Source of the DNA: Paracentrotus lividus
Taxonomy: Eukaryota; Echinodermata; Echinoidea; Camarodonta; Echinidae
Direction of reading: 5' to 3'
Assembly (NCBI GenBank): GCA_940671915.1
Contig: CALNVZ010003426.1
Location: 11,470,208-11,534,207 of the forward strand
Length of the DNA: 64,000 bases
This document shows, one piece after another, positions 63,654-64,000 of the stretch. A model generated the notes under the pieces. That model was not told the DNA's origin. It was given only the letters and a program-made list of their open reading frames with translations, and ran no database searches. The translations under genes were made by a program, and so were the position numbers. Each line of letters opens with the position of its first letter. Within the stretch, counting starts at the first letter, position 1.

Positions 63654-64000
63654 TAATATAGTCACCTAAATCATTGTAAACTGACACCTTTCCAGATATC
63701 CCGACGAAATATGGTATAGAAATTAGAGGAAGAGATATTCTACCAGAAAATGATTATATTGACAGTTCCATACTTCAAACAATCTCTCAAGGCATCTCTC
63801 AAGGTCTTTATTTATTTAGGTCAGCATAGGCCTATCTTTTAAATGATTCATAAAAAATTCTAAATCTAATGTGTGTGTGTTTTCATAAATCTATTTTGAT
63901 ATTAGTGCCAAAGGTTTCTTAAAATCTGGTGTGTTTTTTTTTAAATATCGATAAAGGAAGCGTTCAAAAACTGGTTCAATTCATACCGAATTGTGACGAA
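63654..64000. other. nothing recognised at the right edge
   Basis: AT-rich DNA without exon, RNA gene or element ends on either strand. Confidence 0.4.

Noticed and set aside
3-64000. tRNA or rRNA genes
   Set aside because: I saw no convincing cloverleaf with A and B boxes and no rRNA core sequence; a tRNAscan-SE run would be decisive.

Overview
This is a stretch of an AT-rich, intron-rich metazoan genome. It has long introns with GT..AG boundaries, few coding bases, and many foldback and MITE-type elements and LINE tails. The two gene families (carbonyl reductase and SLC7A9-like transporter) occur across animals. The repeat style suggests a marine invertebrate, perhaps a deuterostome such as an echinoderm, but that is an inference; nothing here fixes the species. 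There is one assembly gap (N at 52171-52412).

Genes. Two tandem plus-strand carbonyl reductase genes (SDR family, CBR1/CBR3-like) occupy about 6.6-37.2 kb and 42.8-50.0 kb. Copy 1 has exons 2-6 (6645-6911, 9780-9889, 22547-22675, 31451-31601, 37002-37211); its short first exon was not found in the window. Copy 2 has exon 1 (42818-42838) and exons 2, 3, 5 and 6 (43909-44175, 44521-44627, 47023-47176, 49830-50036). It lacks a recognisable exon 4, the exon that carries the catalytic serine, and splicing exon 3 to exon 5 would stay in frame. Convergent to them, on the minus strand, are the last eight exons of an SLC7A9-like (b0,+AT) amino-acid transporter (53572-58973), with the 5' part off the right edge. 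A weak, unnamed gene fragment may lie at 1.1-1.45 kb.

Repeats. Almost everything else is mobile-element debris. Families seen more than once include: a ~250-bp MITE ending in GCGGTCACAACTCG (5.2, 10.7, 61.7, 63.1 and 63.4 kb); Tc1/mariner-like ~1-kb elements starting CAGTGGTGGCCAAAATTA (40.5, 41.5, 50.2 kb); elements starting CAGTGCGTCCCAGA with a degenerate transposase-like ORF (51.2, 59.0 kb); TAGGGGAGACC elements (19.5, 57.6 kb); TAGGGTACATG elements (20.5, 34.7 kb); GTCTCGCCTGAA elements full of GGTCA half-sites (17.5, 32.0 kb); and ~1-kb foldbacks with TCATAAAGGT ends (33.0, 37.5, 52.4-53.1 kb). At least four LINE 3' ends with pentanucleotide tails are present; one retains a reverse-transcriptase C-terminal ORF.

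Most unusual are large non-coding elements that carry their own private short-motif arrays: seven TTACGTAA sites at 7.6-8.6 kb, nine TGTCCGTCCGTGACA-type boxes at 59.2-60.9 kb, and clusters of CTAGCTTTAAAGCTAG palindromes at both ends of a 3-kb element at 28.1-31.2 kb. A nested 5-kb inverted structure at 12.4-17.5 kb contains oppositely oriented minisatellites.
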